DNA of 64,000 nt from CAWAQA01 sp963784065 (GTDB lineage: Bacteria > Acidobacteriota > Vicinamibacteria > Vicinamibacterales > UBA2999). Below are positions 29,457 through 39,705 of this stretch, in pieces (position 1 is the stretch's first letter; each line of letters begins with the position of its first letter). A program made the translations under genes and the position numbers. The notes beneath the pieces were generated by a model, which was given only the letters and a program-made list of their open reading frames with translations, ran no database searches and was not told the origin of the DNA. The stretch is taken from NCBI GenBank assembly GCA_963784065.1, contig CAWAQA010000003.1:682001-746000 (forward strand). Reading direction: 5' to 3'.

Positions 29457-30515
29457 TCACTTCACCGGCGCCTGTTCGCGCCACAGCCCCAGGGCCTTCT
29501 GCGCCGCACGGTCGGAGAAGCTGAAGAGCACCGCCCCTTCACTCGCCCGGTGCGAGGCCGGCACCCACGACGGGATCACGAAGATATCGCGCGGTCCCCA
29601 GGCGAACATCTCGTTGCCGACGCGGCTCTCGCCGCGCCCTTCGACGACGGAATAGATCGTGGCGTCGGTGGCACGGTAGGGCGCGCCGTTGAAGCCCTTC
29701 GGCAGGTACTGCAGGAACGCGGCGATCGTCGGCATCGGGTAGCCTCCGGTCGCGGGATTCACGTACTGCACCTTCGTTCCGTGGCAGGCGTGCATCGGCC
29801 CGTTCTTGTGCAGCTGTTCCAGCGCCTCGCGGCTGCGCGCATACGGATACACGAATACCGGCGCCGACAGCGCGGTCGGCTTGTATTCCAGCGGCAGCAG
29901 GTTCGCGCCGTAGCGCACCAGCGCGTCGCCCTCGCGCTTGCTGACCGGCTGCGTCTCCTGCGGGTGATGCTCGGCGAAGCTGGTGTCCAGCATGTTCACG
30001 ATCGGCACGTCCAGGCCGTCGAGCCACACGACCGGCTCGCCCCCCGGGTTGCCGTGATCGTGGAACGTCCATGACGGCGTGAGGATGAAGTCGCCCGGAC
30101 GCATCGACGTGCGCTCGCCGTCCACCGCCGTGTACGCGCCGGAGCCTTCGACCACGAACCGCAGCGCGGATGCCGCGTGCCGATGCGTCGGCGCGGTCTC
30201 GCCCGGCATGATCAGCTGCAGCCCGGCATACAGGCTCTGCGTGATCTGCGACATGCCGCGCAGCCCCGGGTTCTCGAGGATGAGCACGCGCCGCTCGGCT
30301 TCCTGCGCCGTGATCAGCCTTCCACCTTCCATGATGAGCGGGCGCAGCTCCTCGTACTTCCACATCGCCGGCACGGTCGCCGGGCGGGGCTCGGGCATGA
30401 CCAGCCGGTTGAGCACTTCCCACAGCGGCGCCGTATTCTTCTTGTCGAGCCGCCCGTAGAAGTCGAGCCGCTCGGGCGACGTGTCTGGCTTGGCGACGAA
30501 TGAGGTGGTTTGCAT
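29457..30515 (-). CDS. Gentisate 1,2-dioxygenase
   Basis: 352 aa, the usual length, built of two cupin domains. It starts at the ATG at 30515. The N-terminal cupin has TAPTHRHAASALRFVVEGSG with the iron-binding histidines, then MRPGDFILTPSWTFHDHGNP. The C-terminal cupin shows GRGESRVGNEMFAWGPRDIF and VPASHRASEGAVLF. It opens the gentisate ring to maleylpyruvate using Fe(II) and O2. Neighbours (FAA hydrolase upstream, maleate-isomerase-like protein downstream, aromatic-acid importer divergent) support the assignment. Close relatives acting on salicylate or 1-hydroxy-2-naphthoate cannot be excluded. Confidence 0.9.
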   Translation of the reverse strand: MQTTSFVAKPDTSPERLDFYGRLDKKNTAPLWEVLNRLVMPEPRPATVPAMWKYEELRPLIMEGGRLITAQEAERRVLILENPGLRGMSQITQSLYAGLQLIMPGETAPTHRHAASALRFVVEGSGAYTAVDGERTSMRPGDFILTPSWTFHDHGNPGGEPVVWLDGLDVPIVNMLDTSFAEHHPQETQPVSKREGDALVRYGANLLPLEYKPTALSAPVFVYPYARSREALEQLHKNGPMHACHGTKVQYVNPATGGYPMPTIAAFLQYLPKGFNGAPYRATDATIYSVVEGRGESRVGNEMFAWGPRDIFVIPSWVPASHRASEGAVLFSFSDRAAQKALGLWREQAPVK

Positions 30516-30548
30516 AAGACACTCGCAGGCGGACCTGAACGTCCGTCT

Positions 30549-31457
30549 CTACTTTACTGTTGCCTCGGCGACCGCCGCAGGCGCAACGGCTCCTTCAGCC
30601 GCGCGTACGGAGACGTGCATCGTTCCAATGCGCTGAATCGTGGCGACGATCTGGTCGCCGGGCTCGATCGGGCTCACCCCTTCGGGCGTCCCGGTGTAGA
30701 TGACGTCCCCCGGATACAGGGTATAGAACGACGACGCCAGCTCCAACAGCTCTCGCACGCCGAGAATCAGGTACCGGGTATTCGACTTCTGCCGCTGCTG
30801 CCCGTTGACGGCAATCTCGAGATCGAGCGAGCCCGGATCCGGGATCTCGTCGGCGGTGACGAGCCACGGGCCGAGCACGCTGTAGCTGTCGGGTGACTTG
30901 CGGAAGCTGCGGTCCTCGGAGCCGCGAATCGTGATGTCCAGACCGATCGCGTAGCCCGCCACGTACTCCAGCGCGTCGGCGGCCGGCACGTTGCGCGCCT
31001 CCTTGCCGATGATGAACGCCAGTTCCACTTCATGGTCCGTGCGGCGATCGAGCTTGCGCAACGCGACCCCTTCACCGGGGCCGACCAGCGAACTGGTCGC
31101 CTTCAGGAAGAGGCCCGCCGACTGGATCGTGATGGTGTGGGAGACGTTGCCGTGATGGATCTGGCTGTCGCCCTTCACCTCGTCCAGGTGCTTCTGGTAG
31201 TTCACCGGCGCCGCCACGAGCTTTCCCGGGTTGGCGACCGGGCTGAGCAGCGTGACGCTGGACAGCGGCAGCGAAGGCGCGTCAGGCGCCAGCGATCGCG
31301 CGCGAGCGATCACCGCCGCAAGGTTCGCGACGAGCGGATCGTGCGGCGGCAGCGGATACCGGACCTGCGGCAGCACATCGAGCGCCGCGGTCACGTCTTT
31401 CACGATCTCGCCTTCGACGATGCCGAGGCGGTTCTGGTTGAAGCGGCAGAGTCGCAT
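30549..31457 (-). CDS. Fumarylacetoacetate hydrolase family protein (maleyl/fumarylpyruvate hydrolase candidate)
   Basis: 302 aa. C-terminal FAA-hydrolase fold: LVAAPVNYQKHLDE, the metal-binding ELAFIIGKEARNV, AGYAIGLDITIRGSEDR, then YTGTPEGVSPIEPGDQI. The family cleaves C-C bonds next to diketo acids. Beside gentisate dioxygenase it most likely hydrolyses maleylpyruvate or fumarylpyruvate. It is the first gene of the minus-strand operon and is divergent from the MFS importer across a 288-bp control region. Confidence 0.88.
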   Translation of the reverse strand: MRLCRFNQNRLGIVEGEIVKDVTAALDVLPQVRYPLPPHDPLVANLAAVIARARSLAPDAPSLPLSSVTLLSPVANPGKLVAAPVNYQKHLDEVKGDSQIHHGNVSHTITIQSAGLFLKATSSLVGPGEGVALRKLDRRTDHEVELAFIIGKEARNVPAADALEYVAGYAIGLDITIRGSEDRSFRKSPDSYSVLGPWLVTADEIPDPGSLDLEIAVNGQQRQKSNTRYLILGVRELLELASSFYTLYPGDVIYTGTPEGVSPIEPGDQIVATIQRIGTMHVSVRAAEGAVAPAAVAEATVK

Positions 31458-31649
31458 CCGTCACCTCGCCGAGCAGGGCGTGAGGGCCCACTTCGATTGA
31501 TCCGGTTCCTTCCTGAACGGGATCGTCCTGATGAACGTACCGGTCAGGTACTGCGGGGCCTCGAGAAACGGATCGCGCTGAGGGGATGGACAATCATCCA
31601 GGCAAACCTCCGACGAGAGCGCTCGACACGACGAGCCCGTGGTGGCCGC

Positions 31650-31659
31650 GAGTATACTC
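31650..31659. promoter_or_regulatory. GAGTATACTC palindrome, candidate GntR operator
   Basis: CGAGTATACTCG lies in the divergent region between the FAA hydrolase operon and the MFS importer. The same 12-bp palindrome occurs at 36703-36714 between the TonB receptor and second FAA hydrolase. A GTATAC core is typical of FCD-type GntR operators, and such a regulator is encoded at 45635-46370. Confidence 0.6.
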
Positions 31660-31681
31660 GGCGATCCGAAGCGGTTGCAAT

Positions 31682-31696
31682 AACTGATATATCGTG
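31682..31696 (+). promoter_or_regulatory. AACTGATATATCGTG promoter element
   Basis: The element matches 14 of 15 bases with the reverse complement of 46510-46524 upstream of the GntR regulator. TGaTATATC resembles an extended -10 box. If it is the promoter, the MFS start at GTG 31694 is impossible and the ATG at 31746 must be used. Confidence 0.5.
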
Positions 31697-31745
31697 GATC
31701 GTGCCTTCCAGTTGACACCGGGAGTCACCAGGGGCGCAACGCAGA

Positions 31746-33097
31746 TGCAGATACCAGGGCCGGCCGCCGGGAGCGTCAACCTGTCCGAGCTCGTCGACAA
31801 CAGCCCGCTCGGGCCCGTGCAGTGGGGCGTGTTCACGCTCTGCCTGCTGACCCTGATCATGGACGGCTTCGACGTGCAGGCGCTCGGATACACGGCACCG
31901 GCGATCGTGCGGGACTGGGGCGTGGCGCCATCGGCGCTCGGCCCGGTGTTCGCCGCCGGCAACTTCGGCGTCCTCATCGGCTCCCTGGTCTTGAGCATGG
32001 TGGCCGACCGCGTCGGGCGCCGGCCGGTGCTCATCGGCGCGACCTTCTTCTTTTCGATCATCACGATCCTGACAGCCCGGGCCACCTCCGTCCAGGAGCT
32101 GCTGATATATCGTTTCATCGCCGGCGTCGGCCTCGGCTCGATCATCCCGCAAGCGACGTCCCTCGTGGGCGAGTACAGCCCGAAGGCCCGGCGGGTGACG
32201 CTGATCATGGCGATCACCGTCGGCTTCACCGCCGGCGCCGCGCTCGGCGGGTTCGTCGCCGCGGCGCTGATTCCGGTCTTCGGATGGCGGTCGGTGTTCT
32301 ACTTCGGCGGCGCGGTCCCCTTCTTCATTGCCGTGGCGATGGTGTTCCGGCTCCCGGAATCGTTGCAGTTCATGGCGCTCCGCGGGCAGCGCGAGCAGCT
32401 GGTCAAGTGGCTGAAGCGCATCGACCCGGCGATCCCGGTCACCTCCAGCACCGAGTTCGTCCTGCCCGAGGAAAAGCGCGGGGGCGGCGTGCCCATCGCG
32501 CACCTGTTCCGCGAGGGGCGCGGGGCCACCACGATGCTGCTCTGGGTCGTGAACTTCATGAACCTGCTCAACCTGTACTCGCTGGCGAGCTGGCTGCCGA
32601 CGGTCGTCACGAGCGCGGGCTACCCGCAGCGGACGGCGGTGCTCGTCGGCACGATCCTGCAGGTCGGGGGCACGGTCGGGACGTTCGGCCTGGCATGGCT
32701 GGTGGCCCGGCGCGGGTTCGTTCCGATGCTCGCGACCACGTTCGCCATCGCGTGCGCGAGCATCTTCATGATCGGCCAGCCCGGCCTCTCCCTCACGCTG
32801 CTCTTTGTCGTCGTCTTCGTCGCCGGATGGTGCGTCGTCGGCAGCCAGCCCGGCCTGAATGCGCTGGCGGCGAGCTACTATCCGACCTATATCCGCTCGA
32901 CCGGCGTCGGCGCCGGCCTCGGCGTCGGCCGCCTGGGCGCCATCGTCGGCCCGCTGATCGGCGGCTACTTCATTGCCATGAAGTGGACGACGCAGGAGAT
33001 CTTCATGGCGGCGGCGGTGCCGGCGCTGATCTCGACGATCGTGATGATCGCCCTGCGATTCGTGATCAAGCTGCCGGAAAGCGCAGGGGCGAAGTAG
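31746..33097 (+). CDS. Aromatic acid:H+ symporter-type MFS transporter
   Basis: About 450 aa with 12 hydrophobic helices. The first helix carries the DGFDVQALGY motif typical of the AAHS family (benzoate/4-hydroxybenzoate importers), and the loop 2-3 motif reads ADRVGRRPVL. Other family segments are RFIAGVGLGSIIPQATSLVGEYSPK and YYPTYIRSTGVGAG. An in-frame GTG at 31694 is also possible but would overlap a putative -10 element. It probably imports the dihydroxybenzoate degraded by the divergent operon. Codon 119-120 uses ATA TAT inside a copy of the promoter-like 11-mer (32102-32112). Confidence 0.9.
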
Positions 33098-33151
33098 GGA
33101 CGGGGGCGTCGGGCTTCGGGCTCCAGGCTGCGGGCCGCGGGCGTCACGAAC

Positions 33152-33217
33152 CACAGAGTCACAGAGACACAGAGAAACAACCTGGTTAGCTCTGTGCCTC
33201 TGCGTCTCTGTGGTTCG
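33152..33217. terminator. CACAGAG-rich inverted repeat, likely bidirectional terminator
   Basis: GAACCACAGAG followed by CACAGAGACACAGAG pairs with CTCTGTGCCTCTGCGTCTCT and GTGGTTC. The element lies exactly between the convergent MFS importer and TonB receptor genes. Confidence 0.7.
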
Positions 33218-33239
33218 GATCAATGAACCGCGCTCGCCC

Positions 33240-36200
33240 TCAGAACTGATACTTGACGGCGAACTGCATGATCCGCGGCTCGTCGGCGGCGAGGTAGCGG
33301 CCGAAGTTCGGATTGTTGACGTTAATCACCGGAGCCGTGGCGTTGACCCCCGTCGTCGCGACCACGCCGGGCGGCGCCGGGCGGAACCAGTTGAAGGCGT
33401 TGAACGCCTCGACGCGCGCCTCGAGGCGGTGCGACGCGGCGACGCGGAACGACCGCACGAGGGCGAGATCGACGACCCGGGTGCCCATCCCGACGTAGGC
33501 ATTGCGACCCGAATTGCCGAACGTGCCGAGCGCGGGCTGCGCGAACGCGGCCGGGTTCAACCAGTTATTGGCGGTCCTGGCGCCGTACAGGTCGTCGGAG
33601 ATCTGGTTCGGCCGCTGCTGGTTCGGATTACCGGTGAGCGCGCGGTCGAGGCCCGTCACGAGCGTCAAGGGCATACCGGACGCCGCGCGGAAGATGCCCG
33701 ACACCCGCCACCCGGACGCGAGCGCCCGCGCCGCCGTGTTCGCGAACTGCGGCGTTTCCACGGTGGCCGTCACATTGAAGATGTGCCGGCGGTCGTTGTC
33801 ACATGGACCGTAGTCCTGGTCGAGCCGCTCCTCGGCGTCCGCCGGCGGATTGATGATCGAGACCGGAATCATGTAGCCGCTTGCCGCGTTCGAGGTCCCG
33901 CCGCCCTGCGTGCGATGCCCCTCGCACTTTGACAGCGTGTAGTTGGCGCCGGCGCTGATGCCGTTGACGGCACGGCGCTGCACCGACAGCAGGAGCCCGT
34001 TGTATTTCTGCGTGCCGTGGTCGGTGAAGTAGTCGAGGAAACCGATGAACCGGCCGACCTGCGGATTGAGCTGCGTGATCTCACGGCGCTGGTCGAGGGA
34101 GGCCTGCGTCGAGCAGTTGGCCACGGTCAGCGGACCGGTCGGCGTGTTCACCGTACACGGACCCGTCGGCGAACCGCCGCCCGGAATGATGCCCGGGTTG
34201 CCGGTCACGACGTCCCACAGGTTGGTCGTGTAGTTCCCGATGTAACTGGCGGACACCGCCATGTCGGCGCCGAACTGCCGCTGCATGCTGAGATTCCACG
34301 AGTGCACGCGCGTCGTCTCGAGGTCGGACGGCGGCACGATGAACGGGCCGTTCGGCGAGAAGGGCGCGTTCTGGTCGAAGGTGATCGGGAATGGATTGGT
34401 CACACCGGTGCCCGCGAAGGGGCTCTCGAAAGGCCCGATGCCCGGCCGCGTGAGCCGGATCTCCGAACCCCACGGCGGCGCGTTCGCGGTGTTGATGAAG
34501 AACTGCCCGTTGACGAACTCGCCGTTCATGCCGTAGCCGGCCCGCAGCGACATCCGGCCGTCGCCGTTCGGGTCCCACGCGACGCCAGCGCGCGGGGCAA
34601 AGTTGAGCCAGTTGGTGAACATGCCGGCCTTGCCGTTGGGGAAGCCCTCGTCGCCGGGATAGGTGAATCCCGGGGGCGCCTGCGGAAACACCGTGCTCCT
34701 GGTGCCGGCGCTGAAAGCGGTCGGGCGAGAAGTTGTAGATGGCCCCGTTCTGGTGCTGCTGCGGGAACCAGGGCTCCCAGCGTACGCCGTAGTTGAACGT
34801 GATGGTCGGCGACACCTTCCACGTGTCCTGAGCATAGAGGCCGACGTACTTCTGCTTCATGTCGAGCGTGTTCGGCGCCGACTGCTGCAGCACGAACGGC
34901 CGCCCGGTCAGGAAGTCGGCGAGAGGATGGCCGGTGGCGCCGCCGTCGAAGGTGAAGAGCCCCGGCGACCGGACGTTGGCCTTCGACAGCGAATCCCAGA
35001 ACGCCACGCTGATTCCCAAGCCGGTACTGGTGATCACCGCGGATCATCGTCAGGTCGTCGCCGAACGAATAGGTGTTGGTGTGAAAGATGGCGTCGTTCT
35101 CGGTGCCGCCGCCGAGATTGAACGCCCCGTTGACGGTGATGAGCATGTAATCTTCGAGGTAGCTGAACATGTTCACGCCCACGTCGTCGGGCCCGAAGAA
35201 GTCGGTGTGCGTGCGGTGCACCGCGGTCCGGTTGAACGCAAAGCGGAGGTTGTTGACGACGTTGTTGCTCAGCACCATCGTGTCGCCGAGCGTCACCGCC
35301 TGGGCGAGGTTGTCGCGCCCGCCCAGCGTCGTCGAGAGGATGTTGCCCGACTCGCTGTACGGAGGCGCGAAGAAGTAGGTCGTGGCCATGTAGCGGCCGA
35401 AGATCGAGTGGTTCTGGTTCACCTGAAAGTCGATCTTGCCGATGGCCTGCTGCTCGGTGATGTTCCGCGGGTTGGTGACGCCGACGCGACCGCAGGGATC
35501 GGTGGAAGACGGCAGGTCCCGTGCAATCCGCACAGCCGCGGGGCTCAGGAGCGCGGGATCGATCTGGTTGTTCACGAACGGCGCGCCCAGCGCGATGTTG
35601 CCGCGCGTATTGCAGGCGGCAGAGGCCACCTGCCTGAAGTCGCCGGCGAGCATGGCTGCCGTCGGAACGAACCGCACGTCGTCGGACGGCCGCTCGTCGA
35701 TCCTGGTGCCCTGGTAGGCACCGAAGAAGAAGAGCCGGTCGCTGATGATCGGTCCGCCCAGCGTGCCGCCGAACTGGTTGCGCTTCAACCCGTCGTCGCG
35801 CCGCTCCCCGGTGGCCGGATCGATGGCGCTGAACGGGTTGGTGGCGTTGAACTTGTGGTGGCGGAAGAACTCGAACACGTCCGCGTGATAGAGGTTGGTG
35901 CCGGACTTGGTCACGACGTTGACCGACGCGCCCGAGTGAAAGCCGTTCTGGGCGTTCTGGGCGCTCGTTTCCACGCGGAACTCCTGTAGCGCGTCAGGGA
36001 ACGGCAGCGGCAGGTTGTAGTTGTCGTACGGATTGTTGTGCAGCGCGCCGTCGAGCATGTAGGCCACGCCGAACGGCTGCCCGCCGGCGACCGAGTAGCC
36101 AACGCCTCCCTGCATGCTCCTGCTGGAGGACGGCCCCGCCGGTACTGCGGCGCCCGCGATGACGATGAGGTCGGCGGAGTTGCGGCCATTGAGCGGCAAC

Positions 36201-36640
36201 TCCTCGATCCGTTCGTTCTCGATGACCTGCCCGATCGACGGACTGCGGGTTTCGACCAGCGGCGCGGACGCCTCGACTGACACCGTCTCGCTCAACTGAC
36301 CGAGCGGCAGCGTGACGTTGATGACGGGGTTGGCATTGACCTGGAGGACGATCCCGGTCTGCTGGAAGCCGCGGAAGCCGGAGAGGCTGACCTCCAGCCG
36401 GTAAGGCCCGATCGGCAGGTTGGTCAGGGTGTAGGCGCCCTCGGTATCGGTGATGACCGTCCGCCGGAAACCGGTGTCGGTCTGGATAGCGGTGACATCC
36501 GCGCCCGGCAATAGCCCGCCGCTCTCATCGCGGACGGTGCCGTTGATCTGCGCCGTCGAGCTACCCTGGGCATCGATGACGACGCTTGCGAGCAGCACAA
36601 GCAGCAGTCCACCGAGCAGCTCCCGCAGGGCACGAGTCAT
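33240..36640 (-). CDS. TonB-dependent receptor with carboxypeptidase-regulatory N-terminus (Oar-like), frameshifted
   Basis: About 1,130 aa from the ATG at 36640 (GAGGAGA upstream), with a signal peptide. Residues ~30-115 form a CarboxypepD_reg domain (GTVRDESGGLLPGADVTA). Then comes a plug domain with VIENERIEELPLNGRNSADL and VAGGQPFGVAYMLDGA. The barrel follows and ends in YQF, with the terminal aromatic expected of outer-membrane barrels. Breaks near 35037 and 34705 are consensus-type. It is divergent from the second FAA hydrolase, sharing the GAGTATACTC palindrome. It may import an aromatic substrate or its conjugate; substrate unproven. Confidence 0.9.
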
Positions 36641-36702
36641 TCGCGTCTCCTCGCCAGTGACGTTGACCGGACGAAAGAACGGTGGGTCGTTGCATTTGGC
36701 GG

Positions 36703-36714
36703 CGAGTATACTCG
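36703..36714. promoter_or_regulatory. Second GAGTATACTC palindrome, candidate GntR operator
   Basis: CGAGTATACTCG is centred ~69 bp before the TonB receptor start and ~55 bp before the FAA hydrolase start. A TGATATCTC box follows ~35 bp to the right, the same spacing as between the palindrome and TGATATATC box at the MFS promoter (34 bp). Confidence 0.6.
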
Positions 36715-36762
36715 CGGGCCGGGCATTGTCAACGAACTCTGATATCTCACAGGAACAACTCG

Positions 36763-37669
36763 ATGCGATACGTGACGTTTTCTACCCTAACTGACCCCTC
36801 TCCACGCCTGGGCATTCTCGGCGCTGACGGCGTCGTGGACGCAGCGTCCGTGTCGGCATCCGGCTGGCCCGGTACGCTGCCACGGACCCTCCTCGGGTTG
36901 ATCCAGCTGGGCCCCGACGCGTGGAAGCGCATGGCGGACGCCAGCGCGAGGACGGACGGCGCCACCTTCCCCACCGCCGACGTCCGCCTGCATTCGCCGA
37001 TTCCCCGGCCGACCAAGAATGTCTTCTGCGTCGGCCGCAATTACGCCGAGCACGTGGCGGAAGGCGCCCGCGCCCGCGGCGAGGCCGCAAAGATCCCGCA
37101 GCAGACGGTGTTCTTCACGAAGGCACCGACGAGCGTCACCGGTCCGTTCGACGATATCCCCTGGGACGCCACGCTGACACAGCAGGTGGACTGGGAGGCG
37201 GAGCTGGGGGTGATCATCGGCACCGGCGGCCGCGACATTCGCCGCGCCGATGCACTCGGTCACGTATTCGGCTACACGGTGATCAACGACGTCACCGCGC
37301 GCGACCTGCAGAAGGCCCACTTCCAGTTCTTCAAGGGCAAGAGTCTCGATGGCTTCTGCCCGATGGGACCGGTGGTCGTCACCGCCGACGAGTTCGGCAA
37401 CCCGCAGGACAAGATGGTCTCCTGCCGCGTGAACGGCGTCGTGAAGCAGCAGCAGAAGACGAGCGAGATGCTGTTTCCGGTCGATGCGATCATCGAAACG
37501 CTCTCGCGCGGGCTGACGCTCGAAGCGGGCGACGTCATCGCAACGGGCACACCGGAGGGCGTCAGGCTTTGGCAGGACGCCACCGGAGTTCCTCCAGGAT
37601 GGCGATGTGCTCGAAACCGAGGTCGAGGGAATCGGAGTGATGCGCAATCGCATCCGACGCGACGCGTGA
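36763..37669 (+). CDS. Second fumarylacetoacetate hydrolase family protein, frameshifted at C-terminus
   Basis: About 302 aa from the ATG at 36763 (AGGA upstream). FAA motifs: NVFCVGRNYAEHVAEGAR, VDWEAELGVIIGTGGRDIRR (metal ligands), GYTVINDVTARDLQ and IATGTPEGV. After a break near 37568 the correct frame gives FLQDGDVLETEVEGIGVMRN and a stop at 37669. The paralogue at 30549 is only distantly similar. One may handle maleylpyruvate or fumarylpyruvate and the other a substituted analogue. Confidence 0.88.
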
Positions 37670-37769
37670 TGGAAGCACCCTTCACCCCCACGCGCCCAGA
37701 GAACACAGAGGCACACTGTCGGTTCTCTTGTGTCTGAGAACGTGAGGTCGTGATTGCGGCTGGTGACTG

Positions 37770-38375
37770 ATGACTGACGATGTTCGCGCGATTCGCGAGA
37801 CGGTCGAGAACTGGGCGCTCTGGCGGGATGCCGGGGACTGGGCGCGGTTCGCCACGGTCTGGCATGACGACGGGTGGATGACGGCGACGTGGTTTCAGGG
37901 GCCGGCGAGCAAGTTCATCGAGGTGACGCGCGAGGGCTTCGACCGCGGCGTGAGCATCCTTCACTTCCTCGGCGGCACGACGTGCGACGTCGCCGGCGCG
38001 CGGGCGATCGCGCAGACGAAGATGACGATCAACCAGCGGGCCACGGTGGATCAGGTGGTCGTGGACGTCGTCTGCACCGGGCGCTTCTACGATTTCTTCG
38101 AGAAGCGTCAGGAGCGCTGGGCCATCGTGCGGCGGCAGCCGATCTATGAGAAGGACCGGATGGACCCGGTGGACCCCGCGGCCCGGCTGACGCTCGACGC
38201 GTCGCTGCTGGCGCAGTTTCCTGAAGGGTACCGGCACCTCGGGTACCTGCAGTCGAAAAACGGATACCAGGTCAAGAAGGGGCTGCCCGGTCTCCGCGGC
38301 GACGCGGTCGCGAAGCTATATGCCGAGGGCAAGGCCTGGCTCGCCGGATCGGCGAAGCCTGGCGACCCTCTGTAG
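37770..38375 (+). CDS. NTF2/SnoaL-like protein
   Basis: 201 aa. N-terminal helix DDVRAIRETVENWALWRDAG, then DWARFATVWHDDGWMTATWF and ILHFLGGTTCDVAG, an NTF2-like cone fold (SnoaL_4 type) with an acidic/aromatic pocket. Relatives include aromatic dioxygenase small subunits, lyases and unassigned proteins. The extended C-terminus (YRHLGYLQSKNGYQVKKGLP) recurs in family members found next to aromatic catabolic genes. Reaction unknown. Confidence 0.7.
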   Translation: MTDDVRAIRETVENWALWRDAGDWARFATVWHDDGWMTATWFQGPASKFIEVTREGFDRGVSILHFLGGTTCDVAGARAIAQTKMTINQRATVDQVVVDVVCTGRFYDFFEKRQERWAIVRRQPIYEKDRMDPVDPAARLTLDASLLAQFPEGYRHLGYLQSKNGYQVKKGLPGLRGDAVAKLYAEGKAWLAGSAKPGDPL

Positions 38376-38447
38376 AAATCGCTGTTGGAAGGTGCGCAGC
38401 GGAATGGATGCGCTGACGGCGTCCAGCCGGACAGTCATCCGTTCGAC

Positions 38448-38478
38448 GGTGCGTGAGCCGTATGCGGGTTCACGCACC
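38448..38478. terminator. Strong hairpin between convergent genes
   Basis: GGTGCGTGAGCC pairs with GGgTTCACGCACC around a GTATGC loop. It lies between the NTF2-like gene and the small minus-strand gene, so it can terminate both. No U-run follows. Confidence 0.5.
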
Positions 38479-38496
38479 TTGATTGCCGCAATCCCC

Positions 38497-38721
38497 TCAG
38501 CGCGCTGCCGCCACCGGCGCGCGCGTCGCCCGTTTGCGACGAGCGGGGGACTTCACCGGGGCCGCGGTATCGGACGGCGTCAGCGAGACCATCGCGGACG
38601 CGAACGTGCGAAGCCCATGCGAATCGAAATCGATCTTCGTGTGGTACTCGTTCACACTACTCACGGTTCCGTCGCCGTACTGGGAATGTGTGACGCGAGC
38701 ACCGATAGCAGACAGTGGCAT
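38497..38721 (-). CDS. Small basic protein with SH3-like motif
   Basis: 74 aa from the ATG at 38721 (GGAG upstream). It begins PLSAIGARVTHSQYGDGTVS and continues NEYHTKIDFDSHGLRTF, a small beta-barrel of the type seen in Acidobacteriota proteins of unknown function and in chromo/tudor-like folds. A lysine/arginine/alanine tail (RRKRATRAP) suggests nucleic-acid contact. No function known. Confidence 0.65.
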   Translation of the reverse strand: MPLSAIGARVTHSQYGDGTVSSVNEYHTKIDFDSHGLRTFASAMVSLTPSDTAAPVKSPARRKRATRAPVAAAR

Positions 38722-38910
38722 GGTGGTCTCCACGAAGGAAAGGTTCTGGACACGAGAGCGTCGGGCTTTGTGAGTAGGACCACCGTGCGGTCGAGGCGGC
38801 CGAGGCTCAGGAAAGCTGAATTGAGGTTGCTTTGAAGTGTACGCCCAGAACGGAGCATCCGCAAGCGCAAACCAGGAGTACGGCACAGTTGGTGCAATCG
38901 ACGATCGTAA

Positions 38911-39624
38911 GTGGCTCAGCCAACGTCGTTCCGGCGCCGCAGCGCTTACCTCATACGGTTTGTCTGCTGCGCCCTGATCGTGCCCGCGATTGCGCCCGCC
39001 ATGGTGGCGGGCGGACGGTCTGACGCCGCCGCGACCTCCATCCAGCAGTTCCTGACCCGTGAGTCTGGGGCCCACCGCTACCGCGCCCTGCGGCGACTCG
39101 CCGCGGAAAACCGCGGCCGGGCCGGATGGCTCGAAGCCTGGACCACGTTCGGACCGGATGAGTCCTTCCACTACGAGATCGTGGCGGAAGGCGGCTCGTC
39201 GTACATCCGGTCGCGCGTGCTGCGGGCGTTGCTCGACGGTGAGAAAGAGGCCATCGAGAAGGGCGAACCCGGGCGTTCGGCGCTTGCCGCGACCAATTAC
39301 GAATTCGAATCGGAGGGCCTCGATCCGACCGGCCTCGTCCGCATCGGGCTCGTGCCGCGGCGAAACGAAGGTGTGCTCGTGTCCGGAGCGATGTTTCTCA
39401 GCCCGGCCGACGGCGAGCTCGTGCGCGTCGAGGGGCGCCTCGCCCGGAACCCCTCATTCTGGGTCAAGCACGTCGACATCGTCAGATCGTACGCGCGCAT
39501 CGCCGGCGCCGTGCTGCCGATTGCGCTCGAAACGCGGGCGCAGCTTCGCATGCTCGGCCCGGCAACCCTGCGCATGACCTACGAGTACACGGAAATCGAC
39601 GGTCAACCGGTCGGCACGCGGTGA
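38911..39624 (+). CDS. Secreted protein of unknown function (lipoprotein-sorting-like)
   Basis: 237 aa from GTG 38911. Signal peptide (AYLIRFVCCALIVPAIAPAM). The mature protein has alternating beta strands: YRALRRLAAENRGRAGWLEA, FHYEIVAEGGSSYIRSRVLR, LVRVEGRLARNPSFWVKHVD and TYEYTEIDGQ. This layout resembles LolA/outer-membrane lipoprotein-sorting folds, but I see no decisive motif. Confidence 0.65.
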   Translation: MAQPTSFRRRSAYLIRFVCCALIVPAIAPAMVAGGRSDAAATSIQQFLTRESGAHRYRALRRLAAENRGRAGWLEAWTTFGPDESFHYEIVAEGGSSYIRSRVLRALLDGEKEAIEKGEPGRSALAATNYEFESEGLDPTGLVRIGLVPRRNEGVLVSGAMFLSPADGELVRVEGRLARNPSFWVKHVDIVRSYARIAGAVLPIALETRAQLRMLGPATLRMTYEYTEIDGQPVGTR

Positions 39625-39705
39625 CACAGATCTTCCGGCGGACGTGAAGCCGGAAGCCACAACGCGCTACAGCGCCAATGCCCTTCAGGTGGCGCTCGCG
39701 GCCGC

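Noticed and set aside
31544..33223. 559-codon minus-strand open frame over the importer gene
   Set aside because: Low-complexity charged translation, opposite a clear 12-helix MFS protein.
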